A stretch of DNA of 7,486 nt, from contig CAIWFP010000509.1 in NCBI GenBank assembly GCA_903911985.1, positions 1 to 7,486 on the forward strand. The letters run 5' to 3'. The stretch comes from an uncultured Sphingomonadales bacterium. GTDB taxonomy: Bacteria > Pseudomonadota > Alphaproteobacteria > Sphingomonadales > Sphingomonadaceae. Of this stretch, positions 1 through 6,163 are shown one piece after another. Every line of letters begins with the position of its first letter. Positions within the stretch are counted from its first letter, which is position 1. The translations under genes were made by a program, and so were the position numbers. The notes beneath the pieces are model-generated. The model was not told the origin of the DNA. It saw only the letters and a list, made by a program, of their open reading frames with translations, and made no database searches.

Positions 1-1
1 G

Positions 2-1141
2 TGGGTGGAGATCGTCTGCTTTGCCCCCCGCGCGGCCAGCGAGGCGATAGCTGTCTCGCTGATCGTGCCGGCCATCGCGCTGCTTTCGCGCATGGACGCG
101 CGGGGGCCGGGCGATACGCAGGCAAGCCGGCGCTGGCATGCGGCACAAGGCGGCATTGCCGGGCTGCTGCTGGCGCTCGGGCTGATCGCCCGTTTCCAAT
201 ATGCGCCAGCCATCGCCTTTGCCGCGCTGTGGGGGCCGAACCGCGATGCCCGGGCGACACTGCCGCCGCTGATGCTGGGCGGACTGGTGGGGCTTGGGCT
301 GGGGGCGGTTGCCGATCTGGCGGCTGGCCAGACACCCTATGCCTGGGTTTGGGCGAATTTTTCCGTCAATCTGGTGCAGGGAGTCAGCACCGTTTTCGGC
401 ATAGAGCCGCCCTGGTGGTTTCTCGCCGTGATCCTCTCGATATGGGGCTGGAGCAGCCTGCTGCTGCTGCCCTGCATCGTTGCGGGCGCGCGCCGGTTTC
501 CCATGCCGATGGCAGTTGCGCTGGTGGTGATCGCCAATCATTCGGCCATGCCGCACAAGGAATATCGGTTTGTGCTGGTGGCGGTGGTCCTGCTGATATT
601 TCTGGCGGCCATCGGCTCGGTCGATCTGGCGGAATGGCTCACCGCCCGCATGAGGCCGTGGGCGCGGCGCCTATCCCGGACGCGAGCGATAGGCGCGCTT
701 GGCGCGGTGTGGTGCGCCATGAGCCTGATGGTGGGCCTGAGCGCGCCCTTCAACATTTATTGGAATTCCGGGCGCGATTTGCTCGGCTCGTTGATCCTCG
801 CCGGCCAGCGGCCAGAGCTTTGCGGTCTGGCAATTTACCGCCCGCCCGGAGTTCCAACCGCCGCCTACAGTGCCCTGAACCGTCCCGTTCCCATTCTATT
901 GTTTGAGGGGGGCAAGGCCCGGACCACGCTTGCCGCCAACCAGCGGCGGTTCAACAGCGTTATCACGGCGGATGAGAACGGGAGGGAATTGCCGGGCAAT
1001 TTCACCTTCGATCAATGCGTATCATCCGTAAACAGGCAGCCGGGGCCGCGCCAATACTGCATTTTCACCCGCCCGGGCCCATGCGCCGGTGGCGGCGGCG
1101 ATTTTGACTATAACGCGGTGCTGATGCGCCCCTCTGCCTGA
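2..1141 (+). CDS. GT22-like membrane mannosyltransferase (PIG-B/Alg9-type), 5' truncated
   Basis: Only the C-terminal 379 residues lie in the window; the frame is open from the first bases, and the GTG at position 5 is probably internal. Hydrophobic segments dominate residues 15-245, as in a multi-spanning glycosyltransferase that uses a lipid-linked sugar. The motif HKEYRF (bases 554-571) is the HKE-x-RF signature of GT22 enzymes (PIG-B, Alg9, Alg12). About 60 residues before it, a stretch with NFSVN, QGVST, FG and PWWF resembles the N-F...G...FG..PW.WYF segment of that family. After the last hydrophobic segment there is a roughly 120-residue hydrophilic tail with four cysteines, which could be periplasmic and disulfide-bonded (inference). 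GT22 proteins are usually about 450-550 residues, so 100 or more N-terminal residues, including the first-loop acidic residues, are missing. The gene converges on the peroxiredoxin gene and has no evident link to the stress cluster. Substrate unknown. Confidence 0.72.
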   Translation, partial: WVEIVCFAPRAASEAIAVSLIVPAIALLSRMDARGPGDTQASRRWHAAQGGIAGLLLALGLIARFQYAPAIAFAALWGPNRDARATLPPLMLGGLVGLGLGAVADLAAGQTPYAWVWANFSVNLVQGVSTVFGIEPPWWFLAVILSIWGWSSLLLLPCIVAGARRFPMPMAVALVVIANHSAMPHKEYRFVLVAVVLLIFLAAIGSVDLAEWLTARMRPWARRLSRTRAIGALGAVWCAMSLMVGLSAPFNIYWNSGRDLLGSLILAGQRPELCGLAIYRPPGVPTAAYSALNRPVPILLFEGGKARTTLAANQRRFNSVITADENGRELPGNFTFDQCVSSVNRQPGPRQYCIFTRPGPCAGGGGDFDYNAVLMRPSA

Positions 1142-1147
1142 CGGGAC

Positions 1148-1181
1148 GGGCAACAGGCTTGGCACTCGGCCTTGCTTGCCC
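1148..1181. terminator. Possible hairpin terminator between convergent genes
   Basis: Seven bases after the glycosyltransferase stop, GGGCAACAGGC (1148-1158) can pair with GCCTTGCTTGCCC (1169-1181) around a 10-base loop, with a small bulge. No T-run follows on either strand, so it is not a textbook intrinsic terminator. Its place in the 144-bp gap between two converging genes is the main support. The rest of the gap (1182-1285) shows no gene or other clear signal. Confidence 0.3.
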
Positions 1182-1285
1182 GGAGATTTCGCCGCGCCAG
1201 CGGGCCGAAGATGCCGGGCGCGGACTATCCCTGTTCCCGCGCGCCTATGCGGCCCGATCAGGCGCGCTCAGCCTGGCCATGATTG

Positions 1286-1831
1286 TCAACCGCCATGGGC
1301 CGCGCGCCACGCCCTCACCGCCGCCAGCGTCTTTGCCACATGGCCCGCCGGATCGAGCGCGGAATAGACGAAGAGGATTCTGCCATCCGGCGCGATGACG
1401 AAGGATGTGCGGTTGGACACGCCCAGCAGGGGCAGCTTGACGCGATAGGCCGCGATCAGCCGGGCATCGGCGGAGGCGACCGCGAATTTGCTGCGGCATT
1501 CCGAGACCGAAAAGCGGTTGAGCGTGGCGATATCGTCCTTCGACACCCCGATTACCGTCGCGCCAAGCCGGGCGAACTCGGCGGTGGCCTCGGCGAAATC
1601 ATGCGCCTCGATGGTACAGCCGCTGGTGAAGGCGGCGGGGTAGAAATAGAGCACCACCGGCCCCTTCGCCAGCGCGGCGGCGAGATCGAAGTGGAAAGGC
1701 TTGCCGGCAAGGCTGGCATCGGCGACGAATTCCGGCGCATGGGCGCCCACCGGCAGGGCGGCCAGCGCGGGCATGCCGAGGCAAGCCAGAATGGTTGCCG
1801 CCAGAGCGGTCAGGATCCTGAAATGCTTCAT
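1286..1831 (-). CDS. Exported peroxiredoxin (AhpC/TSA, PrxQ/BCP-like)
   Basis: A 181-residue thiol peroxidase expected to reduce H2O2 or lipid hydroperoxides. The peroxidatic site is PAAFTSGC, with P65, T69 and C72 (PxxxTxxC), and R141 in SNRTSF is the usual active-site arginine. The N-terminus (MKHFRILTAL..., a hydrophobic core, then PALA-A) looks like a Sec signal peptide cleaved near residue 25, so action in the periplasm is likely. C17 is not in a good lipobox. The ATG at 1831 was chosen because it gives this signal peptide and has GGAG (1838-1841) six bases upstream; longer upstream in-frame starts would bury it. The resolving cysteine that PrxQ proteins often carry five residues after the peroxidatic one is absent (H77 there), leaving C112 (SECR) as the only other mature cysteine. 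It is last in the minus-strand cluster, 118 bp after the methyltransferase, so co-transcription is likely but not proven. A role against peroxides near the membrane fits the neighbours (inference). Confidence 0.88.
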   Translation of the reverse strand: MKHFRILTALAATILACLGMPALAALPVGAHAPEFVADASLAGKPFHFDLAAALAKGPVVLYFYPAAFTSGCTIEAHDFAEATAEFARLGATVIGVSKDDIATLNRFSVSECRSKFAVASADARLIAAYRVKLPLLGVSNRTSFVIAPDGRILFVYSALDPAGHVAKTLAAVRAWRAAHGG

Positions 1832-1899
1832 TCGCGTCTCCGCCGGTGGGGTTACAGGGAAATGGGGTGACAGAAGGGGGCGCCACGCCGCTGGCCAGC

Positions 1900-1930
1900 G
1901 CATCCTATTATGCATCCTATCATGCATCGC
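1900..1930. repeat. 12-bp tandem repeat in the methyltransferase-peroxiredoxin gap
   Basis: Two 12-bp units, GCATCCTATTAT (1900-1911) and GCATCCTATCAT (1912-1923), are followed by a partial third, GCATCGC (1924-1930). The arrangement puts the palindrome ATGCAT at 1910-1915 and 1922-1927, exactly one unit apart. It lies about 70-100 bases upstream of the peroxiredoxin start, where a promoter or operator could sit, but no recognisable sigma-factor site accompanies it. The rest of the 118-bp gap shows no ORF of note. Confidence 0.6.
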
Positions 1931-1949
1931 GACCATCGGCACCGCCGCC

Positions 1950-3254
1950 TTATCCGCCCAGCACGTAAAAACCGACATCGGTGGCGCGGGTGCGAAAGCC
2001 CGCCTCGCAATAGCTCAGGTAATAGTGCCACATCCGGCGGAACCGCTCGTCAAAGCCAAGCGCCGAAATCGCCGGCCACGCGGCGGTGAAGCGTTGGCGC
2101 CAATGGGCCAGAGTGTCGGCATAGCCATCGGCGAAGGTTTCCGTGCCCAGCAGTGCCAGCCCGGCCTTGCGGGCCTGTTCGGCAATGATGCCGGGCGTGG
2201 GCAGCATGCCGCCGGGGAAGACGAAATGCTGGATGAAATCGGTATCGCGCCGATAGGCCTCGTAGCGGTCCTCGTGCATGGTGATGACCTGCAACACCGC
2301 CTTGCCACCGGGCTTCAGCCGGGCGCGCAGCCGCTCGAAATAGGTTGGCCAATAGGCCTCGCCCACGGCCTCCAGCATTTCGATCGAGACAATGGCGTCG
2401 AACTGGCCGGTGGTGTCGCGATAATCCTCCAGCCGGATGTCCACCTTCTCGGCCAGCCCCTGCCGGTGCAGCAGATGTTGCGCGAAATTCCGTTGCTCGG
2501 CCGACAGGGTGAGGCCGGTGACATGGGCCCCGCTGTGGGCGATGCGCGCGGCGAGTGCCCCCCAGCCGCAGCCGATTTCCAGCACGCGGTGGCCCGGCTC
2601 GACCGCGAGCAGGCCGACGATATGCGCCAACTTGGCCTGCTGCGCCGCCTCCAGCGTGGTGCCGGGGGGCACGGCGCGGGCTGCGGAATAGGTCATGCTC
2701 TCGTCCAGCCACAGGCGGTAGAAGTCATTGCCGAGGTCGTAGTGGAATTCGATGTTGCGGCGGCTTCCGGCCTTGGAATTGCTGCGCCGCATATGGCGCA
2801 GGCGGCTCAGCAGGCGCACCGCCGGCATCCCGCCGATCACCGCCTCGAAAGCGGCCGTATTCTGGGCCACCAGCGCGATCAGCGCGGCAAGATCGGGGCT
2901 CGACCAGTCCCCGTCGATATAGGCCTTGGCAAAGCCGATGTCGCCGCCGGCCACCAGACGGTAAAGCGCGCGCCAGCGGTGGATCACAACAAGCCCCGCG
3001 CTGCCCGGCTGGGTGCCGCTGTGTTCGATGCGGGTGCCATCCGGCGTCACCATCGTGATCTGGCCACATTCCAGCCGCGCCGCCACGCGGGCCAGCCAGC
3101 CTTGCCGCCAACCCATATGCCCTGTGCCGGGAACCACCGCATCGGTGCCTGATATCGCCACCAGCTCCATCCTATGCGGCGCCTGAGTGGGCGCCTGAGT
3201 GGACGCCTGAGTGGACGATGGTGACAGACTGTGTCGGAGGGGTTGGGTGTTCAT
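1950..3254 (-). CDS. CFA synthase-family SAM-dependent fatty acid methyltransferase
   Basis: 434 residues. This family transfers a methyl or methylene group from S-adenosylmethionine to the double bond of unsaturated acyl chains in membrane phospholipids. Seen: an N-terminal domain (about 50-160), then the CFA core with FHYDLGNDFY (170-179), the SAM-binding loop VLEIGCGWG (224-232), YRD (278-280), FPGGMLP (346-352) and a conserved C-terminal part (FRRMWHYYL). Compared with E. coli Cfa (from memory), the bicarbonate-site residues C139 and H266 are replaced by A191 and Q322, and EHVG reads EAVG, while E295, I324 and Y378 are kept. It may therefore make methylated rather than cyclopropane chains, as UfaM does in furan fatty acid synthesis (inference). 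The start is uncertain. ATG 3254, used here, has AGGGA about 9 bases upstream and overlaps the DUF1365 gene by 83 bp. ATG 3170 begins one base after that gene's stop and would give 406 residues without the low-complexity N-terminus, but lacks a spaced Shine-Dalgarno. Confidence 0.88.
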   Translation of the reverse strand: MNTQPLRHSLSPSSTQASTQAPTQAPHRMELVAISGTDAVVPGTGHMGWRQGWLARVAARLECGQITMVTPDGTRIEHSGTQPGSAGLVVIHRWRALYRLVAGGDIGFAKAYIDGDWSSPDLAALIALVAQNTAAFEAVIGGMPAVRLLSRLRHMRRSNSKAGSRRNIEFHYDLGNDFYRLWLDESMTYSAARAVPPGTTLEAAQQAKLAHIVGLLAVEPGHRVLEIGCGWGALAARIAHSGAHVTGLTLSAEQRNFAQHLLHRQGLAEKVDIRLEDYRDTTGQFDAIVSIEMLEAVGEAYWPTYFERLRARLKPGGKAVLQVITMHEDRYEAYRRDTDFIQHFVFPGGMLPTPGIIAEQARKAGLALLGTETFADGYADTLAHWRQRFTAAWPAISALGFDERFRRMWHYYLSYCEAGFRTRATDVGFYVLGG

Positions 3255-3975
3255 GCAGGCCTATCCCTTTGATCCATAAGACAAGTGCCTCCCACAGGAT
3301 GCCGCCCACGACCTTCAGCGTCAGCAGCGGGTAGGAGGCAAAGGCAAGCGCCAGCGCGCGATCGGTGAGGGCGCGGCGCCGGGCGGTAAAGGCGGCGGAG
3401 ATGATCGTGCCCGCCGCATCGCTGCCGGTGATGCCCAGCGCAAAGCCCGGTCCCGGTGGCGCCACCCGGAAATCATAGCGCAGCGCCATCCCCATGAAGG
3501 GCGAGACATGAAACGCCTTGGCGCAGTGCTGGCGCACGGTTGGCTGGCCGTCCTGCCTCACCGGCAGAAAATAGCCATGCCGCTCGCCAAAGGTGTTGTT
3601 CACCTCGTAATGGATGGCCACCAGCGCGCCATCGGCCCGATGGCAGAAGAACAGGCTGACCGGGTTGAAGGCAAAGCCCAGCATGCGCGGCATGGTGAGC
3701 AGGCGGATGGGCCCGCCATCGGGCGTGAGGCCAGCGGCGCGCATGTGGCGCTCCAATTGGCCCCGCAGCGGCTCGTCCGTGCTGGCACCATAATCGCGGT
3801 CGTAAAACGAGAAGAGATTGAACCGCCCGCGCGAAAACAGCCGCAATCGCCCGGCCAGCGCATCGATCTCGTCAAGATCGAGCAGGGCCATGAAGATGCG
3901 ATAGCGTAACCGGTGTGGGCGGTGACGCAGCCGCCGGTGCATCACGCTTCCCATGTAGAGGCCGGAGGCGGTCAC
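3172..3975 (-). CDS. DUF1365 family protein
   Basis: 267 residues, the usual length for DUF1365. Family landmarks seen: an N-terminal SGLYMGSVMHRR segment (4-15) and HRLRYRIF (21-28), FNLFSFYDRDYG (52-63), MLGFAFNPVSLFFC (98-111), EVNNTFGERHGY (124-135) and KAFHVSPFM (153-161). The biochemical activity of this family is not firmly established. Its near-constant pairing with an FAD oxidoreductase and a CFA-like methyltransferase points to modification of membrane acyl chains, and homologues are among the genes tied to furan fatty acid formation in Rhodobacter (established context; exact role here inferred). The GTG at 3975 was chosen because it preserves the conserved SGLYMG start and overlaps the upstream stop as GTGA, a sign of translational coupling; ATG 3954 is an alternative. 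A hydrophobic stretch (about 206-237) near the C-terminus may contact the membrane. The last 13 residues come from the 12-bp repeat and read HSGV/HSGA/HSGA, an unusual tail. Confidence 0.88.
   Translation of the reverse strand: MTASGLYMGSVMHRRLRHRPHRLRYRIFMALLDLDEIDALAGRLRLFSRGRFNLFSFYDRDYGASTDEPLRGQLERHMRAAGLTPDGGPIRLLTMPRMLGFAFNPVSLFFCHRADGALVAIHYEVNNTFGERHGYFLPVRQDGQPTVRQHCAKAFHVSPFMGMALRYDFRVAPPGPGFALGITGSDAAGTIISAAFTARRRALTDRALALAFASYPLLTLKVVGGILWEALVLWIKGIGLHEHPTPPTQSVTIVHSGVHSGAHSGAA
3179..3214. repeat. Three-unit 12-bp tandem repeat inside a gene overlap
   Basis: Three consecutive units, GCGCCTGAGTGG (3179-3190), GCGCCTGAGTGG (3191-3202) and ACGCCTGAGTGG (3203-3214), differ at one base. 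On the minus strand they are read in two frames: as HSGV-HSGA-HSGA at the end of the DUF1365 protein and as STQA-STQA-PTQA near the start of the methyltransferase. A 12-bp unit preserves both frames when the copy number changes. Confidence 0.9.
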
Positions 3976-5333
3976 GACACGGTTTCATGCGCCGGGGCGG
4001 GGCAGGGGCCCAGATGGATCCGCCCGGATTCCTCCGCCACCGACCATGGCCGCCGCACCCCGCCCAGTTGCTCGGCGACGGCCAGCCCGGCCTGCAGCCC
4101 GTCCTCGTGAAACCCCGCACCGAAATAGGCGCCGCAAAACCAGGTGTTGCGGCGCCCTTGCAACGACCAAAGACCCTTTTGCGCCGCCATGGCCCCCGTA
4201 TCGAACAGCGGATGTTCATAGGTCTGGCTGTGGATGACGCTGCCCTCGCGCGGCTCGCGCAAGGGGTTGAGGGTGAGGAACAGCGGCGTCTCGTCGCCGA
4301 TGCCCTGCAGCCGGTTCATCCAGTAGGTAACCGACAGAGCGGGATCACTTTCGCGCAGGGCCGAGGCATAGTTCCAGCTCGACCAGACCGCCCGCCGCCT
4401 TGGCATCAGCGTTTCGTCGCTGTGCAGTATCGCCCGGTTCGGCTGATAGGCAAAGGCGCCGAGCAGGCGGCGCTCCTCGTCGCTGGGGTCGTCCAGCAGG
4501 GCCAGCGCCGTATCGGCATGGGTGGCGATGACCACGTGATCAAAGGCGTGGGTCTTGTCCGTTTTGCCGACCAGCCTCACCCCGTCCGCTACCCGGTTTA
4601 TCGTCCACACCGGCGTGCCCATGTGCACCCGGTCCTTGAGTGTGTTCGCCAAGGCCGCGACATAGACCTGCGATCCGCCGTCCACCGTGCGCCAGATCGG
4701 CCGACCGGTGAATTGCAGCAGCCCGTGGTTTTCGCAAAAGCGGATGAAGCTGGCGGCGGGATAGCGGCCGATCTGCGCTGCCGGTGTTGACCACACCGCC
4801 GCCGCCATCGGATAGAGATGATCCTCGCGGAAGGCCTTGCCATAACCTTCACGATCGTGAAAATCGTCGAGGCTGATGTCCCCAAGGTCGTTCACCGCGC
4901 CGGGTGCCGAGCGGTAGAAGCGGACTAGATCGCGCAGCATCGACCAGAACCGGGGGCTGGCCAGATTGCGTTTCTGGGCGAACAGGCTGGCCAGATCGTT
5001 GCCGCCATATTCCAGCCGCCCTTTGTCCAGCGACACCGCGAAACTCATCTCCGCCGGCTTTGTCGGAACCTCGAGATGGGCGAAAAGCGCGGTGAGATTG
5101 GGGTAAGACCGCTCGTTGTACACGATGAAGCCGGTATCCACCGGCGTGCCATGGGCATCGACCGTATGGCTGTGCCCGCCCAGACGGGGCTCGGCCTCGA
5201 CCAGAGCTACCTCATGGCCACCGCGTGCGAGCAGCCATGCCGCCGACAGGCCGGAAATGCCACTCCCCACCACGGCAATCGAAAGCGGTCGGGCCGAAAG
5301 CGGTTGGGCAGCACGCGAAGCAGAAGCAGGCAT
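3972..5333 (-). CDS. FAD-dependent amine oxidase/desaturase-like oxidoreductase
   Basis: 453 residues. A Rossmann FAD-binding site opens the protein: IAVVGSGISGLSAAW (19-33, GxGxxG at 23-28) with E46 at the end of the second strand and RLGGHSHT (50-57). TPVDTGFIVYNERSYPNL follows, typical of the NAD/FAD-binding amine-oxidase group found beside DUF1365 and CFA genes. PMAAAVWSTP and PAASFIRFCENHGLL lie mid-protein, and WFCGAYFGAGFHEDGLQAG near the C-terminus closes the FAD site. Enzymes of this type probably oxidise or desaturate acyl chains; a role in desaturating a methylated fatty acid, as in the furan fatty acid pathway, is inferred from context. It is the first gene of the minus-strand operon, and its TGA overlaps the GTG of the DUF1365 gene. 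ATG 5333 was chosen because the flavin fold begins soon after it and it lies about 43 bases downstream of the predicted transcription start. The Shine-Dalgarno is weak; GTG 5357 is possible. The frame is open further upstream to 5492, but that part overlaps the promoter. Confidence 0.9.
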   Translation of the reverse strand: MPASASRAAQPLSARPLSIAVVGSGISGLSAAWLLARGGHEVALVEAEPRLGGHSHTVDAHGTPVDTGFIVYNERSYPNLTALFAHLEVPTKPAEMSFAVSLDKGRLEYGGNDLASLFAQKRNLASPRFWSMLRDLVRFYRSAPGAVNDLGDISLDDFHDREGYGKAFREDHLYPMAAAVWSTPAAQIGRYPAASFIRFCENHGLLQFTGRPIWRTVDGGSQVYVAALANTLKDRVHMGTPVWTINRVADGVRLVGKTDKTHAFDHVVIATHADTALALLDDPSDEERRLLGAFAYQPNRAILHSDETLMPRRRAVWSSWNYASALRESDPALSVTYWMNRLQGIGDETPLFLTLNPLREPREGSVIHSQTYEHPLFDTGAMAAQKGLWSLQGRRNTWFCGAYFGAGFHEDGLQAGLAVAEQLGGVRRPWSVAEESGRIHLGPCPAPAHETVS

Positions 5334-5382
5334 TGGTGTGGTGGTCTCGCGGATCACGGGCGGGAAACCACCCTTGAGCGTC

Positions 5383-5410
5383 AATACGCATGCGGTCACG
5401 CGCTGGATCA
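5383..5410 (-). promoter_or_regulatory. Predicted ECF sigma (RpoE-type) promoter for the lipid operon
   Basis: On the minus strand, TGATCC (5410-5405) is followed by exactly 16 bases and then CGTATT (5388-5383). TGATCC is the -35 sequence of RpoE/ECF11 promoters in Rhodobacter, and the CGTA -10 core matches the facing promoter before the sigma gene. Transcription would start near 5376, leaving a leader of about 43 bases before ATG 5333. Predicted by eye only. Confidence 0.72.
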
Positions 5411-5445
5411 CCGCTTGTCTGAAAAGCGCGAAAAATTGGCGCGGG

Positions 5446-5473
5446 TGATCCAAGCCCCTTGCCGCCACGTAGA
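5446..5473 (+). promoter_or_regulatory. Predicted autoregulatory ECF sigma promoter for rpoE-chrR
   Basis: TGATCC (5446-5451), a 16-base spacer, then CGTAGA (5468-5473). Element and spacing are the same as in the minus-strand promoter 35 bases away. A start near 5480 would give a leader of about 72 bases before the ATG at 5552. Autoregulation from such a site is the known arrangement for rpoE-chrR in Rhodobacter. Confidence 0.75.
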
Positions 5474-5541
5474 GACCATGTGAATCTGACAATCGATGAT
5501 TTCAGGCCCGGCACCTATCACCCTGCTGTCCACGCGCTTGC

Positions 5542-5547
5542 GAGGAA
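5542..5547 (+). promoter_or_regulatory. Shine-Dalgarno that decides the rpoE start
   Basis: GAGGAA lies four bases before ATG 5552. It supports this start over the in-frame TTG 5459 and GTG 5480, which fall within or at the predicted promoter and transcription start. Confidence 0.55.
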
Positions 5548-5551
5548 CCGG

Positions 5552-6163
5552 ATGAGCGTGCCCGATGGTCCCCCGGCGCCGGCGCCCCGTGCCGTTTCGC
5601 CCGACGCGTGGAGCACGGCGCTGCTGGCCATTGCCCGGACGCGCGACCGGGGAGCGTTCGAGGCGCTTTTCCAGCATTTCGCCCCCCGCGTGAAATCCTA
5701 TATGATGCGTGGCGGCATGGCCGCTGCCGTCGCCGAGGAGATCGCCCAGGAGGCGATGCTGAGCGTGTGGCGCAAGGCGGAATTGTTTGACGCCACAAGG
5801 GCCAGCGCCACCACCTGGATTTTCGCCATCGCCCGCAACCTGCGCATTGACGCCGCCCGGCGCGACATCCGCGCCGATGCCCTGCTGGACCGCGATGGCG
5901 CCAGCCTTGCTGCCAGCCTCGCCGCGCCAGACCCCGCGCCTTTGGGTGATGCCGTTCTCCTGTGTGCCGAGCGCGAGGGCGCGGTGCGCAGCGCGCTGGC
6001 GTCCTTGCCAGAGGATCAGGCGACGATCATCCGGCTTTCCTTTTTCGAGGACCAGCCCCACGCCCAGATCGCCCGCGAGCTGCATATTCCGCTGGGCACG
6101 GTGAAATCGCGGGTGCGGCTGGCGGTTGTCCGCCTGCGCAAGGCACTGGAGGAACTTCTGTGA
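5552..6163 (+). CDS. rpoE: ECF sigma factor, RpoE/ECF11 type (singlet-oxygen response)
   Basis: 203 residues, the normal size for an ECF sigma factor. Sigma region 2 covers about 35-104 (AFEALFQHFAPRVKSY, AEEIAQEAMLSVW, then TTWIFAIARNLRIDAARR, which holds the -10 recognition helix). A variable linker follows, then region 4 at about 146-198 (LPEDQATIIRLSFFEDQPHA, IARELHIPLGTVKSRVRLA), whose helix-turn-helix reads the -35 element. It directs RNA polymerase to stress promoters and is held inactive by ChrR, encoded next with a 4-bp overlap. The assignment to the RpoE-ChrR group rests mainly on that partner and on TGATCC-type promoters in front of both operons. ATG 5552 was chosen for its Shine-Dalgarno and its position after the promoter; the frame is open back to TTG 5459, which would add 31 residues without domain similarity. 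Likely autoregulated. Confidence 0.92.
   Translation: MSVPDGPPAPAPRAVSPDAWSTALLAIARTRDRGAFEALFQHFAPRVKSYMMRGGMAAAVAEEIAQEAMLSVWRKAELFDATRASATTWIFAIARNLRIDAARRDIRADALLDRDGASLAASLAAPDPAPLGDAVLLCAEREGAVRSALASLPEDQATIIRLSFFEDQPHAQIARELHIPLGTVKSRVRLAVVRLRKALEELL
6148..6154 (+). promoter_or_regulatory. Strong Shine-Dalgarno for chrR inside rpoE
   Basis: GGAGGAA sits within the last codons of rpoE, five bases before the GTG start of chrR at 6160. It fixes that start and suggests coupled synthesis of sigma and anti-sigma factor. Confidence 0.75.

Noticed and set aside
1832..1978. Longer peroxiredoxin start at 1978 or internal ATGs upstream of 1831.
   Set aside because: It would overlap the methyltransferase 3' end and hide the signal peptide; ATG 1831 has GGAG at the right distance.
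1701..3152. A 483-codon open frame on the + strand opposite the methyltransferase gene.
   Set aside because: Antisense to a gene with clear family motifs; composition is Ala/Gly/Arg/His-rich with no recognisable domain, as expected from a high-GC shadow frame.
3270..3275. TGATCC on the + strand within the DUF1365 gene.
   Set aside because: It points antisense and has no CGTA at the expected spacing.
3915..4790. A 291-codon + strand frame opposite the FAD oxidoreductase.
   Set aside because: Shadow of the flavoprotein gene; no motif or ribosome binding site that would support it.
5351..5356. A third TGATCC on the minus strand, 17 bases before the oxidoreductase ATG.
   Set aside because: At the 16-base spacing there is no CGTA-like -10, only the start codon region, so a promoter here would begin transcription inside the gene.
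5459..5551. N-terminal extension of the sigma factor from TTG 5459 or GTG 5480.
   Set aside because: Overlaps the predicted -10 or transcription start, lacks a Shine-Dalgarno, and adds no domain sequence; ATG 5552 with GAGGAA fits better.
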